DNA of 64,000 nucleotides, from positions 215,835 to 279,834 of the forward strand of contig NZ_LMQH01000012.1 in the NCBI RefSeq assembly GCF_001424105.1, read 5' to 3'. The notes beneath the pieces were generated by a model. The model was given only the letters and a program-made list of their open reading frames with translations. It had not been told where the DNA came from and ran no database searches. Numbering within the stretch: position 1 is the stretch's first letter; each line of letters starts with the position of its first letter. Shown here piece by piece: positions 52,022 through 61,570 of this stretch. The stretch comes from Chryseobacterium sp. Leaf394. Lineage in GTDB: Bacteria; Bacteroidota; Bacteroidia; Flavobacteriales; Weeksellaceae. The translations under genes were made by a program, and so were the position numbers.

Positions 52022-53011
52022 TTACCAATTATTTTCCAGGTTTTCAAAATTGTCAAAGCCCCATTTATTGGGTGGAAGTTTCACCAAACCGCCGGTAATA
52101 AAAGGACTCTTCATACTTAAAGTTTTGTTTTGATACCCATCAGAATTGATCTGATACACCGTAAATTCAATTTTTTTGAAAATCAATTTTGAGCCATCCG
52201 GATTTTTAGTATAAATCTGGAATATAGCACGGATATGCATCGGAAAATGATGGTAAAGATCTGAATCAAACTCTACGCACAGAGAAATATAAAGTACAAA
52301 ATCATCTGCACTGTTTTTGGGATAGAAATACTCAGGAGCTTTTATTTCATTGCTTTCAAACCGGATCACAAAAGAATGATAATCCGTCGGAATCTTTTCA
52401 ATCGTCTGAACTCCATGAAATCTTACAGGAGCCTGATATGGAATAACAGATAGGAGTAAATCTGTTTCGACCTGTCTGTAGTCACCATAATTGATCAGTC
52501 TCGGATGGAAAAATAAATTCCAGAACCAATCGTGATGCAAACTTCTTTCAATCTGCGGTTTTGAATTGATTTTCCGGTCCGCTACAGCAAAAAATTCATC
52601 GAGTGCTTCGCTTTGATATTTTTCTGATAACAATTCTTTATTCTGCTTCCAGCGATTGATTATTTCATCATGATTTAAAATTTCGCAGGTAGAATTTCCT
52701 CTTTCGTTAATAGTGGTTTCAATGGGATACATTGATTTTGTAATGCCATCCGTAAAAATTTCGTTAATGAGATCGGGGCTATGCTGGTTGTAAAAAATAT
52801 TTTTTTTATCTAAACTGATTGTTCCGATTCCGTTAATGATCTGTAAATCAGCGGTTACTTCGTAGTCAATACGTTTTGAAGGTTTGTTTTCGGTTCCGGA
52901 AAAATATTTTACAGAAACACCGTATTTTCGGGGCTTCAGGCCATCATAATTGATCTTTATGCTGTTGAGCCGGTGCTGCAACTCTTTTTTGGAGAGCGTA
53001 ATTTCTTTCAT
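52022..53011 (-). CDS. unknown protein upstream of the DUF4280 gene
   Basis: 329 residues, cytoplasmic-looking, no signal peptide or membrane segment. Mostly beta/alpha mixed with aromatic clusters (HHDWFWNLFFHPRLINYGDY; HHFPMHIRAIFQIY). The family is not one I can name, but I associate similar proteins with DUF4280 genes in Chryseobacterium, so it may be an adaptor or chaperone for the effector. It ends 64 bp before the DUF4280 start and is probably co-transcribed. A minus-strand TATTTTTG box (53032-53039) may be its promoter. Confidence 0.65.
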   Translation of the reverse strand: MKEITLSKKELQHRLNSIKINYDGLKPRKYGVSVKYFSGTENKPSKRIDYEVTADLQIINGIGTISLDKKNIFYNQHSPDLINEIFTDGITKSMYPIETTINERGNSTCEILNHDEIINRWKQNKELLSEKYQSEALDEFFAVADRKINSKPQIERSLHHDWFWNLFFHPRLINYGDYRQVETDLLLSVIPYQAPVRFHGVQTIEKIPTDYHSFVIRFESNEIKAPEYFYPKNSADDFVLYISLCVEFDSDLYHHFPMHIRAIFQIYTKNPDGSKLIFKKIEFTVYQINSDGYQNKTLSMKSPFITGGLVKLPPNKWGFDNFENLENNW

Positions 53012-53116
53012 TTATGTCATTTGTGTTTACACAAAAATAGAAATTATCCCGAAAAAATGAAATAATTTAACAGTAAAAATTAATGAAAATTGCTATTAAA
53101 AAATACTTAAAACTGC

Positions 53117-53146
53117 TTGATATTTGTAAATAAGGTATTACTTTTG
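53117..53146 (+). promoter_or_regulatory. promoter of the S41 peptidase gene
   Basis: TTG (53117-53119), exactly 19 bp, then TACTTTTG (53139-53146): a full match to the Bacteroidota TTG-N19-TAnnTTTG pattern. The ATG is about 80 bp downstream. Confidence 0.7.
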
Positions 53147-53225
53147 ATAGTTTGTAACAGCTTCACGGTTTTATACACTAATTAGCAAACAATTTTTAGA
53201 AAATAATATTATACCTTAAAGATTT

Positions 53226-55355
53226 ATGTGGAAAAATTTTAAACTGAATAAATTTTTACTCCTCATTCCATTAACAAGCTTGATGTTTTGTTTCAATTCA
53301 CCGAAAAATGATGACGAAAAGATGCAGACGATAATGGTGAGCGTTAAAAACACACTTTCATACTTACATTATAGCCCAAAACCCATCAACGATGCTTACT
53401 CAAAAGATGTTTACAAGCATTATTTTGAAATGGTAGATCCCGGAAAAAGATATTTCCTGCAGTCTGATATGACAGAATTTGCAAAGCACGAAACAAAACT
53501 TGATGACTATCTCAATCAGGGCGATCTTCAGTTTTATAAACTTACTATCGACAGACTTTACCAGAGAGTAGACGAGATCGATAAAATCACTCAGGATATC
53601 TTCAGCAAACCAATAAACCTGGAAGAAGATGAAACCTTGGTTTTGGAAGCAAAAGATAAAGTTGTTCCGGCAAATAAGCAGGAGCAGTACAATGAGTGGA
53701 GAAAATACATCAAGTACAACATTCTTCAGGAGGTGGAATCAATGAACAGTAAATACGATGCACAGAAGGAAAAGAAAGATTCTGTACAGAAATACAAGCT
53801 GCAGGATACCATCAAACTTGAAGTTCTTACGCCTCAGCAGAAGATTCAGAAAGCTACCGATGAGGTGAAAGATCTGGTAAAAGAAACATTTACAAGATTC
53901 AAAAAGAGAAAGAAAATGGATTGGTTCTCTGTGTATATGAATTCGTACACAGAAGTTTTCGATCCGCACACCAACTATTATTCTCCTAAAGATAAGGAAG
54001 ATTTTGATACTCAGTTTACCGGTAAAGTAATCGGTATCGGAGCTATTATCCAGGAGAAAAAAGGAAATCTTTATCTCGGGGCACTTACCATTGGAGCTCC
54101 GGCATGGAAATCAAAACAGCTTTCTGAAGGTGATAAAATTCTGAAAGTTAGATCCAAACCTAAAGAAGACCACGTTAACGTTGTGGGAATGCTTTCTGAC
54201 GAAGCTGTAAGACTGATCCGTGGTGAAAAAGGAACGCCGGTAACTTTAACGGTTCAGAAAAAAGACGGAACTGTAAGAGAAGTGACCATGATTCGTGAAG
54301 AAGTGGCTATTGAAGACACTTTCGCAAAAAGCATCATCGTAAATTCTCCTAACGGAAAAAAATACGGATTCATCAATTTGCCAAGTTTTAATGCAGATTT
54401 TGAAGATGCAAAAGGAAGAAACGCTTCTGATGACATCAAAAATGAGATCATTAAGTTAAAAGCTCAGAACATTGAGGGAATTGTTTTAGACCTCAGAAAT
54501 AACGGCGGTGGCTCACTGACGGAAGTAGGCGATATTATGGGATTATTTATGAATGCCGGACCTTATGTTCAGGTCAAAGATTCTAACGGTAAAATCCAAA
54601 CACTGAAAAATAAGCAGGAAACTCCAATCTGGACAGGTCCTGTAGTAATTATGCAAAATGAACTTTCAGCTTCAGCATCTGAGATTCTGGCAGGCGCGAT
54701 GCAGGATTACGGCAGAGCTGTTGTGGTTGGTTCACCGCAATCATTCGGTAAAGGAACGGTTCAGACTTTCGTTGACTTAAACAGATTTTTAAATACCGAA
54801 GATGATTTTGGATCATTAAAATTAACCATTCAGAAATTCTACAGAATTACCGGAGAATCTAACCAGCGAAAAGGAATTGTTTCTGATGTTCAGATGAAAG
54901 ATTTCTTCAGCTATGCAGAAATAGGAGAGCGCTACGATGACTTCTCTTTGGCGTGGGACAAAATTCCATCTACAAAGTACGAGAAACTAAGCTTTTTTGA
55001 TGTAAAAGCATTGGAAACTGCCAGCAATGCAAGAATGGCGAAAAACGCCAATTATCAACTGTTGATGGAGTCTGCACAGTGGAGAGAGCAATTAGATAAA
55101 GAGAAAACCATCACTTTAAATATGAATAAATTCAACGATCTTATGAAGCAGAGAAAAGCACAGATCGAGAAGTTTAAAGTTCTTACGAAATACGATAACG
55201 GATTGAAATTCAATATGTATCCTGCCGAAATCGAAAGAGAGAAGAAAGACGAAGTTTTCAAAAAGAAATCTGAAATCTGGGTTAAAAACCTCCGCAAAGA
55301 TACTTACCTCCAGGAAGCGATGAATATTATTGCTGACATGAGTAAGAAATCATAA
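53226..55355 (+). CDS. prc: S41 tail-specific carboxy-terminal protease (Prc/Tsp-like)
   Basis: 709 residues. Signal segment at residues 8-23, helical N-terminal domain with the TSP-type VDPGKRYFLQSDMTEF block (about 72-87), a PDZ domain (about 250-340; GKVIGIGAIIQEKKGNLYLGALTIGAPAWKS), and the S41 catalytic core: NNGGGSLTEV, catalytic Ser in NELSASASEILAGAMQDYGRAVVVG (about 479-503) and Lys in FGKGTVQTF. The C-terminal DUF3340-like region follows. Periplasmic protease that degrades proteins from their C-terminus. Ends at a bidirectional terminator. Confidence 0.95.
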   Translation: MWKNFKLNKFLLLIPLTSLMFCFNSPKNDDEKMQTIMVSVKNTLSYLHYSPKPINDAYSKDVYKHYFEMVDPGKRYFLQSDMTEFAKHETKLDDYLNQGDLQFYKLTIDRLYQRVDEIDKITQDIFSKPINLEEDETLVLEAKDKVVPANKQEQYNEWRKYIKYNILQEVESMNSKYDAQKEKKDSVQKYKLQDTIKLEVLTPQQKIQKATDEVKDLVKETFTRFKKRKKMDWFSVYMNSYTEVFDPHTNYYSPKDKEDFDTQFTGKVIGIGAIIQEKKGNLYLGALTIGAPAWKSKQLSEGDKILKVRSKPKEDHVNVVGMLSDEAVRLIRGEKGTPVTLTVQKKDGTVREVTMIREEVAIEDTFAKSIIVNSPNGKKYGFINLPSFNADFEDAKGRNASDDIKNEIIKLKAQNIEGIVLDLRNNGGGSLTEVGDIMGLFMNAGPYVQVKDSNGKIQTLKNKQETPIWTGPVVIMQNELSASASEILAGAMQDYGRAVVVGSPQSFGKGTVQTFVDLNRFLNTEDDFGSLKLTIQKFYRITGESNQRKGIVSDVQMKDFFSYAEIGERYDDFSLAWDKIPSTKYEKLSFFDVKALETASNARMAKNANYQLLMESAQWREQLDKEKTITLNMNKFNDLMKQRKAQIEKFKVLTKYDNGLKFNMYPAEIEREKKDEVFKKKSEIWVKNLRKDTYLQEAMNIIADMSKKS

Positions 55356-55362
55356 AACAAAG

Positions 55363-55391
55363 AAAGCCAGCTCGATTAGCTGGCTTTTAGT
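55363..55391. terminator. bidirectional terminator
   Basis: AAAGCCAGCT (55363-55372) pairs with AGCTGGCTTT (55378-55387), loop CGATT, with T residues after it (+) and A residues before it. It lies between the convergent protease and CPCC genes. Confidence 0.85.
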
Positions 55392-55664
55392 TTAATATGT
55401 AGGTAGATTTCCTTTTTTAAATATGGTCTCAGGGTTTTTAACCACATCTTTGATATATTGTTTATCGTGAGCTCCGAATTTTAAAAAATTGTCTCTACCT
55501 TCTCGTAGAGTCATCACATTAGGATTGCTTATCACATCTAAATCAGTTTCTCCGTCATCTTCCCAAAAACAGACAGTACAAATCTCTGCAGCTCCTTTTT
55601 GTTCTAAAGAAAAATATCCACAACAAATACATTGCGAAGTTGATGTATGATTGTTTTTATCCAT
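55392..55664 (-). CDS. cysteine-rich CPCC family protein
   Basis: 90 residues from the ATG at 55664 (a GTG at 55688 would add eight residues). Contains CICCGYFSLEQKG..EICTVCFWEDDGE, the zinc-ribbon-like cysteine pattern of the CPCC family (PF14206), plus LREGRDNFLKFGA. Small cytoplasmic protein of unknown function, often scattered as polymorphic-toxin-associated or housekeeping copies. It is not clearly linked to its neighbours. Confidence 0.8.
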   Translation of the reverse strand: MDKNNHTSTSQCICCGYFSLEQKGAAEICTVCFWEDDGETDLDVISNPNVMTLREGRDNFLKFGAHDKQYIKDVVKNPETIFKKGNLPTY

Positions 55665-55726
55665 GTAGTAAAAATAGCAAAAAACCACTACAAATGCAGT
55701 GGTTTCACAATATTTGAAATTAAATT

Positions 55727-56791
55727 CTAATCATTCTGCTGGTTCCCCAAAAAGGCATCCCAACCTTGTGCTGTTAAAGCCACCAACTGGTTTGAACCTC
55801 TTGCAACCATAAAGTTTCCTTCTTCTTTTTCTACTGCATGACCAATGATGGTAAAATCAGGATGATTTTTCATTTTTTCGAAATCATTCGGGGAAATTGT
55901 GAATAACAATTCATAATCTTCTCCACCACTTAAAGCTGTCATCACAGGATTTAAATTAAATTCATCCGCAGTCGTAATCGTCAGATTATCCATCGGAACT
56001 TTCTCTTCATACAATCTGAAACCAACTTTCGACTGGTCAGAAAGATGCAGGATTTCTGAGGCTAAGCCGTCTGAAATATCTATCATGGAAGTAGGTTTGA
56101 TATCGAGCTGTTCCAAGGTCGCCTTCACGTCAGTTCTTGCCTCAGGTTTCAACTGTCTTTCCAAAATGTAGTCAAAACCTTCCATTTCCGGCTGCATATC
56201 CGGATCAGCAAGGAAAACAGCGTGCTCTCTCTCTAAAATCTGAAGTCCCATGTACGCACCTCCCAAATCACCGGTTACCACCAAAAGATCATTGGGTTGT
56301 GCGCCGCTTCTCTTAACGAGGTTTTCTTCATCTTCAATTCCCACAGCGGTAATGCTCATGATCAAACCGGCATTGGAACTCGTTGTATCTCCGCCAATTA
56401 AGTCAACTTTGTAGTGGTTGCAGGCCGTCTGAATTCCTGAGTACAATTCTTCAAGTGCTTCCACCGGAAAACGGTTGGAGACGGCAAGCGAAACCAGAAT
56501 CTGTGTCGGCTTTGCATTCATCGCAGCGATGTCGCTCAGATTGACCACAACAGCTTTGTAACCAAGGTGTTTCAAAGGAACATATCCTAAATTAAAATGT
56601 ACACCTTCAGCCAAAACATCAGTTGTTAAAACAACTTTTTTACCGTTGGGATTAATCACAGCGGCATCATCGCCTACGCCGAGTTCCGTAGAATCATTGA
56701 CAATCGGAAAAAACTGTGTAAGGTGCTTTATCAGGCCAAATTCTCCTAACTTGGAAATGGGCGTCAATTCCGGTTCTTTATCTTCAAACAT
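55727..56791 (-). CDS. thiL: thiamine-phosphate kinase
   Basis: 354 residues. Phosphorylates thiamine monophosphate to thiamine diphosphate with ATP, the last step of the cofactor pathway. Signatures: GEFGLIKHL, GVGDDAAVI (metal-binding Asp pair), TTDVLAEGVHFNLGY, GDTTSSNAG, VTGDLGGAYMGL and MIDISDGLASEILHL plus SGGEDYELLF near the end. Length slightly above the E. coli enzyme but usual for Bacteroidota. Followed by a thioesterase gene on the same strand, which lies upstream (56844-57338). Confidence 0.95.
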   Translation of the reverse strand: MFEDKEPELTPISKLGEFGLIKHLTQFFPIVNDSTELGVGDDAAVINPNGKKVVLTTDVLAEGVHFNLGYVPLKHLGYKAVVVNLSDIAAMNAKPTQILVSLAVSNRFPVEALEELYSGIQTACNHYKVDLIGGDTTSSNAGLIMSITAVGIEDEENLVKRSGAQPNDLLVVTGDLGGAYMGLQILEREHAVFLADPDMQPEMEGFDYILERQLKPEARTDVKATLEQLDIKPTSMIDISDGLASEILHLSDQSKVGFRLYEEKVPMDNLTITTADEFNLNPVMTALSGGEDYELLFTISPNDFEKMKNHPDFTIIGHAVEKEEGNFMVARGSNQLVALTAQGWDAFLGNQQND

Positions 56792-56843
56792 TTTTTATGA
56801 GTAATAAGTAATTGGTAATGAGTAATTTTTAAAATTTTAAATC

Positions 56844-57338
56844 TTAAATATTGAATACTTGCGGGTCAATATTCTCCGGGCGGAAAGGAAGCTTTTTAAA
56901 ATCTTCTCTCGTCATCAAAATTGTTTCCGCGGTTTTATATTTGTTCATTGCTTCAACAACGTCATCCGGTGGAGTAGTCATTTTTCTGAGCATCGTATCG
57001 ATCCATACCCCTGTAGCTTCTGAAGTAGCGCAGTGTGAACCATCCGGAAGATAAAACTTGTGTATAAAACGGTAGATCGCAGCATCTTCTGCACATCCGT
57101 CTATTTCAAGACTCACAATCACTTTCTGATCTGCAAAAATTTCTTTAAAGAAAGAAAATCTCTCGTGCATAATCACAGGACCGATTCCCCAACGGCTCAT
57201 TTGGGTAACACCCATTTTTTCTTTTTTCATAAAAGCCATTCTCGTTTGGGCACAGTACTGCACATAAGATGAGTTGGCAAGGTGTTTATTGGCATCGAGG
57301 TCGCTCCAGCGCACTTCAAAAGTATGATAGAAAGTCAT
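56844..57338 (-). CDS. hotdog-fold acyl-CoA thioesterase (4HBT)
   Basis: 164 residues. Thioesterase of the 4-hydroxybenzoyl-CoA type: FEVRWSDLDANKHLANSSYVQYCAQTRMAFM carries the catalytic Asp and the Asn-x-x-Tyr helix; FHxF-like RFIHKFYLPDG and ATSEATGVWID form the sheet. Acts on acyl-CoA or acyl-ACP in the cytoplasm; the chain preference is unknown. It precedes thiL by 52 bp and may share its transcript. Confidence 0.9.
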   Translation of the reverse strand: MTFYHTFEVRWSDLDANKHLANSSYVQYCAQTRMAFMKKEKMGVTQMSRWGIGPVIMHERFSFFKEIFADQKVIVSLEIDGCAEDAAIYRFIHKFYLPDGSHCATSEATGVWIDTMLRKMTTPPDDVVEAMNKYKTAETILMTREDFKKLPFRPENIDPQVFNI

Positions 57339-57627
57339 TTAAATTTATTTAAAACCACAAAAGTCACAAAAGATTAAATAATCATCTTAAAGCTAAATTT
57401 CAGCTTATTAAAGTTCAAAAAAATATTGTGTCTGAGCAGTTGATTTACTGTCACAAAATTACTCAAATAAGATGGTTTATAAAAATTGTAGTTTTGCAGA
57501 AATAATCCATTGCATAAAAGCTTTTAATTTTAAAAAAAAGTATGTCATTTCGCAGTACTTTTTTGCACTTATTGAAAGAACTGAAAAAGCTGAAAACTTT
57601 TGTGCCTTTTGTGGTTAAGTAAAGACT

Positions 57628-58833
57628 ATGAAACAAATAATCATTATCGGAGGCGGTGCAGCAGGCTTTTTCTGTGCAGCAAATCTTGACGGTAAAAAAT
57701 ATAAAATTACGATTCTCGAGCAAAATTCTGATGTTCTTCAGAAAGTAAAAATTTCTGGCGGAGGTCGCTGTAACGTTACGCATGCATGTTTCGATCCGAG
57801 AGAACTGGTTCAGTTTTATCCACGTGGAAATAAAGAATTACTGAGTGTTTTCACAAAATTTCAGCCAGGCGACACGATGGATTGGTTCGAACAGAGAAAT
57901 GTGTCTTTAAAAATTGAAAACGACAACAGGGTTTTTCCTGAGAGCAATTCTTCGCAGACGGTTATCAATACTTTTTTGAATGAAATTCAAAAGAAAAATG
58001 TTGAGGTAAAAACAAAATGTTCAGTGAAAGAGATTCAGAAACTTGATGAATTGTATCTTGTAAAAACCAGTCTTGGCGATTTTGAGGCCGATTATGTCAT
58101 TTATTCCACCGGAAGTTCGCCAAAATCATTGAAAATGATTGAAAATTTAGGTCATAAAATTATTGATCTTGTTCCGTCACTGTTTACTTTCAATATTAAA
58201 GATGATTTATTGAAAGACCTTTTGGGAACGAGTTTTGAAATGGCAGAAACTTCTATTCCCAAGCTGAAAACAGAAGAAAGCGGACCGCTGTTAATTACAC
58301 ACTGGGGACTTTCGGGGCCTGCGATTCTGAAGATTTCGGCATGGGAAGCGATCAATCTTGCAAAAGTGAAATATAATTTCGAAATTGAGGTGAATTTTAT
58401 TTCAAAAGATATGGATGACGCTGAAGAATTATTTATTAATTTCAAACAGTCTAATCCAAAGAAAACAATTGGCTCGTCGAAAATTTTTGAAGTAACCAAC
58501 CGTTTCTGGCAGAGAATTCTGGAAGTTTCAAATGTGAATTTAAACAAACAGGTTGCGCAGATTTCCGGAAAGGAAATGCAGACCATTATTGAAAATTTAT
58601 GCAAAAAGAAATTTCAGGTAACCGGTAAATCCACTTTTAAAGATGAATTTGTAACCGCCGGAGGTGTTGATTTAAAGGAAATTAACTTCAAGAATATGTC
58701 GTCAAAACTTTTACCGAATTTTTACATTGCCGGAGAGGTTTTAAACATTGATGCCGTGACGGGAGGATTTAATTTTCAGGCCTGCTGGAGTGAAGCATGG
58801 CTGATTGCTCAGGATTTAAATAATTTAAACTAA
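57628..58833 (+). CDS. HI0933-family flavoprotein (YhiN-like)
   Basis: 401 residues. FAD-binding Rossmann motif IIIGGGAAGFFCAANL at the start, GGGRCNVTHA (about residues 47-56), the substrate/flavin region THWGLSGPAILKIS (about 214-227), and the C-terminal NFYIAGEVLNIDAVTGGFNFQACWSEAW (about 368-395) identify the HI0933/BaiN family of NAD(P)/FAD oxidoreductases. Function in this lineage is unsettled. Followed after 4 bp by an exported TonB-C-like gene, so likely co-transcribed. Confidence 0.93.
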   Translation: MKQIIIIGGGAAGFFCAANLDGKKYKITILEQNSDVLQKVKISGGGRCNVTHACFDPRELVQFYPRGNKELLSVFTKFQPGDTMDWFEQRNVSLKIENDNRVFPESNSSQTVINTFLNEIQKKNVEVKTKCSVKEIQKLDELYLVKTSLGDFEADYVIYSTGSSPKSLKMIENLGHKIIDLVPSLFTFNIKDDLLKDLLGTSFEMAETSIPKLKTEESGPLLITHWGLSGPAILKISAWEAINLAKVKYNFEIEVNFISKDMDDAEELFINFKQSNPKKTIGSSKIFEVTNRFWQRILEVSNVNLNKQVAQISGKEMQTIIENLCKKKFQVTGKSTFKDEFVTAGGVDLKEINFKNMSSKLLPNFYIAGEVLNIDAVTGGFNFQACWSEAWLIAQDLNNLN

Positions 58834-58837
58834 TATT

Positions 58838-59263
58838 ATGATGATTAAAGGACTGCGACTCTTAATGATTTTGATGTTCTCATTTGTTTTTTCACAAGAG
58901 GAGCGTATACAGGCTCAAATAGACAAACCACAAAGAGAAATTTCAAAGGACAGCATTTACACAATGACAGAACAGGGCGCTGAATTCCCGGGAGGTTTGG
59001 ATAAATTCAGACAGGAGTTTAGTAAAAATTTTGATATAAGTGTAATCAAAGGAAAAGGATTGTTTAGTTGTGAGTTGACCTTTGTGATTTTAGAAAACGG
59101 ACAGATCATCAATGTGGAAGCTAAAGGAAACGACCGTTCATTTAATGCAGAAGCTATAAGGGCTTTAAATTCAATGAAGAATAAAGTATGGAAGCCGGGA
59201 AAAATAAATGGAGAACCTGTAAAATCAAGATATAAAATACCTTTTAAGATCAATTTTGAGTAA
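58838..59263 (+). CDS. exported TonB C-terminal-domain protein 1
   Basis: 141 residues. Signal peptide (about 1-19, ending FSQ). The rest is a TonB-C-like domain: FPGGLDKFRQEFSKNF, then LTFVILENGQIINVEAKGNDRSFNAEAIRALNSMKNKVWKPGKINGEPVKSRYKIPFKI. It lacks the usual transmembrane anchor and proline-rich linker of TonB, so it is a stand-alone periplasmic version. Four more occur at 61594, 62142, 62598 and 63053. Partner receptors are unknown. It is 4 bp downstream of the HI0933 gene. Confidence 0.85.
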   Translation: MMIKGLRLLMILMFSFVFSQEERIQAQIDKPQREISKDSIYTMTEQGAEFPGGLDKFRQEFSKNFDISVIKGKGLFSCELTFVILENGQIINVEAKGNDRSFNAEAIRALNSMKNKVWKPGKINGEPVKSRYKIPFKINFE

Positions 59264-59271
59264 ATTTTAAA

Positions 59272-59910
59272 ATGCTTTCACTCAAAAAAAATATCCCACT
59301 CTTTATAAAAACCCTTCTCATCATCGGTTTCGGATATTTCTTTTGGCTGATGCTGAAAATTACTTTAGAATATGTCCCGCTTAAAACAGATGTGAGTTTT
59401 TTAATGATCAAACAGACTGAGGTGGAAGAGAGGCCAGAGTATCTCTGGTTTTTCTACACCCATGTTTACGCCAGTATTTTTGTTTTGCTGAGTGGCTTTT
59501 TAGCGATAATAAGAAAAGATTTCGGCCTAAAAAACTTTCACAGAAACGCAGGGAAAATTTATATTTTTCTGATTCTCTTCCTTGCCGCACCTTCCGGAAT
59601 TTACATGGGAATTTTTGCCAATGGCGGTTTTTTGGCTAAATCATCCTTCGTTATTTTAGGCTGTCTTTGGTGGTTTACTACTTTCAGAGCATATCAATTA
59701 GCAAGGAAAAGAAAATTCAGGGAACATAAACAGTGGATGTGGCGGAGTTTTGCGCTCACAATTTCTGCACTTACCCTGAGAATCTGGAAGGTAATTATTG
59801 TATATTTATTCCACCCAAACCCGATGGATGTTTATGAAATCATTGCGTGGCTCGGTTGGGTTCCCAATATCATTTTAACAGAATATTTAATCACAAAAAA
59901 ACAGATATGA
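59272..59910 (+). CDS. DUF2306 membrane protein
   Basis: 212 residues, with about six hydrophobic segments. The pattern FFYTHVYASIFVLLSGFLAI, RNAGKIYIFLILFLAAPSGIYMG and HKQWMWRSFALTISALTLRIW is the DUF2306 family, whose conserved His residues suggest heme or metal binding. Function unknown. It lies 8 bp after the TonB-like gene and overlaps the YARHG lipoprotein gene by ATGA, so these form an operon. Confidence 0.85.
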   Translation: MLSLKKNIPLFIKTLLIIGFGYFFWLMLKITLEYVPLKTDVSFLMIKQTEVEERPEYLWFFYTHVYASIFVLLSGFLAIIRKDFGLKNFHRNAGKIYIFLILFLAAPSGIYMGIFANGGFLAKSSFVILGCLWWFTTFRAYQLARKRKFREHKQWMWRSFALTISALTLRIWKVIIVYLFHPNPMDVYEIIAWLGWVPNIILTEYLITKKQI

Positions 59911-60824
59911 AAATTTTAAAATTATCGCTTCTTGCTTTTTCGGTTGCCACTTTGGTGAGCTGTAAAAAGGATAAAGGAGCAACAGAAAAACCTAACGACA
60001 GCGTTGCAGAAAAGAAAGATTCTGTGGTAGTTCCTGAAATTCACAAAGAACTTTATGGTATTTACACGGGCGATTTTTTTGGCAAAGGTAAAATATTCGA
60101 TAACGAAACCCAAGATTCTTACGAAGGAACAGATTACAAAAAACTGTCACTGAAAATCAACAGAATTACAAAGGATTCTGTGTACGGGCAAAGCATTGTA
60201 AACGGAAATCAAAGGCCTTTCAGAGGCGTTTTTAACGAAACTGCCAATTCATTTATTTTGGATGAACCAGGAAATGATAAGACAGACGGAAGGTTTGAGG
60301 TGAAAATCTATAAAGATTCAATGTCCGGAAGTTGGGCAGCGTACAAAAAAACGGGTGTAAATATTCCTTTGAAAAATCTGAAACTGGCAAAGAAAGAATT
60401 TGTCTACAATCCTAATTTTATGCTTAATGAAGATTCTGATCTCATAGATTGGGAGAATCCTAAGGACTTTAAGGAAAAATATACCGACGATGAGGGCAAA
60501 ACAGAATCTTACACGACTTCCAAAAACAGATTTGCTTCTGACGCAGTTTTTAAAATCAATGCTTCAAAACAGAAACTGAGCGAAAAAGACCTGAAGAACC
60601 TGAGAAAACTGGACATGGAAATCATAAAAAATGCAGTTTTTGCAAGACATGGCTATGCCTTTAAAAAACCAACCTACCGATACTTTTTTGAGCAGACAGA
60701 CTGGTATATTCCCGTTTCAAATAATGTAGATAATCAGCTTTCAAAAATGGAAAAAGATAATGTTGCATTGCTGAACCGCTTCATCAAATATGCAGAAGAT
60801 AAATACGACCAGTTTGGAAGATAA
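59907..60824 (+). CDS. YARHG domain lipoprotein
   Basis: 305 residues from the ATG at 59907 (ATGA overlap with the DUF2306 stop). Lipobox signal: MKILKLSLLAFSVATLVSC, Cys at residue 19. The C-terminus holds a YARHG domain: LRKLDMEIIKNAVFARHGYAF, then YFFEQTDWYIP (about 228-265), thought to be an extracellular cell-wall-binding or regulatory module. The central part is beta-rich. Lipid-anchored surface or periplasmic protein of unknown function. Confidence 0.85.
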   Translation: MKILKLSLLAFSVATLVSCKKDKGATEKPNDSVAEKKDSVVVPEIHKELYGIYTGDFFGKGKIFDNETQDSYEGTDYKKLSLKINRITKDSVYGQSIVNGNQRPFRGVFNETANSFILDEPGNDKTDGRFEVKIYKDSMSGSWAAYKKTGVNIPLKNLKLAKKEFVYNPNFMLNEDSDLIDWENPKDFKEKYTDDEGKTESYTTSKNRFASDAVFKINASKQKLSEKDLKNLRKLDMEIIKNAVFARHGYAFKKPTYRYFFEQTDWYIPVSNNVDNQLSKMEKDNVALLNRFIKYAEDKYDQFGR

Positions 60825-60853
60825 TTTTTTTTAACTAAATAAAATCTTTATTC

Positions 60854-61090
60854 ATGGGAAATTTAGGTGGTTTCGTAATTCTGCTTTTTTTACCGATTGT
60901 CATACTTTTTCAGATATTTTTAGGATTTATCATCACATCAGTCTGGAAAATAAAGGTAATAGAAAACGATTCAGTAAAGAAATATTTAACCTTTTGGCTT
61001 TATGGTCTTGTAGGCTCTATTGTTGTGGGAGGTGCTGTGATGCTGATGATGACGGTTTTTCAGAAACTCATGGTATTTCTGTTCAGATAA
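60854..61090 (+). CDS. small membrane protein of unknown function
   Basis: 78 residues, two or three hydrophobic segments (about 5-30 and 45-75) with little between them. No motif. Its 3' end overlaps the convergent DUF2809 gene by 31 bp, which makes its exact end the weak point. It follows the YARHG lipoprotein by 29 bp. Confidence 0.55.
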   Translation: MGNLGGFVILLFLPIVILFQIFLGFIITSVWKIKVIENDSVKKYLTFWLYGLVGSIVVGGAVMLMMTVFQKLMVFLFR

Positions 61091-61446
61091 ACCGGAATCA
61101 GAAGAAGCAAGCATCCAATGGCATAACAAAGAATGTCAATCCAGGAAAATGAATTTCCGATCACAATATACATCAGGCTTCCTTTTTGGAAGCCTAATTT
61201 TTCGGCTACATTAAAGTGTTGTGCAAATTCGATAAGACATGAAAAAATAAAAATTCCGACAATCAGTTTTATACTGTTTATTTTTATAAAAGTTCTTACG
61301 AAAGTGTATAGTAAAATAACCACAATTACATCGCCCAGATAGGCTCTTATGAAGAAATTGTTTTTGAAAACGGTGGCGATCAGAATTTCCACACAAAAAA
61401 GAATAGAGGTAAGTAAAAGGTACCTTAAACTAAATTTAATTTTCAT
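61060..61446 (-). CDS. DUF2809 membrane protein
   Basis: About 128 residues from the ATG at 61446 (an upstream start at 61527 would add a polar tail). Four hydrophobic segments and the pattern RAYLGDVIVVILLYTFVR ... LIEFAQHFNVAEKLGFQKG ... GNSFSWIDILCYAIG identify DUF2809, a small integral membrane family resembling VanZ. Function unknown. Convergent overlap with the preceding gene. Confidence 0.85.
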   Translation of the reverse strand: MKIKFSLRYLLLTSILFCVEILIATVFKNNFFIRAYLGDVIVVILLYTFVRTFIKINSIKLIVGIFIFSCLIEFAQHFNVAEKLGFQKGSLMYIVIGNSFSWIDILCYAIGCLLLLIPVYLNRNTMSF

Positions 61447-61570
61447 TTCATGTTTATTTACTGCAAACATAATTGATTTGTCAAAAAAAATCCAATTTTC
61501 TTGATAAGAATTTTGTAATTCATTCAATTAGGCATTTTTTTTGTTGCGGAAGCGTTATTGATGATTATTT

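Noticed and set aside
58152..58604. 150-codon minus-strand ORF inside the HI0933 gene
   Set aside because: Antisense shadow of a well-supported flavoprotein.
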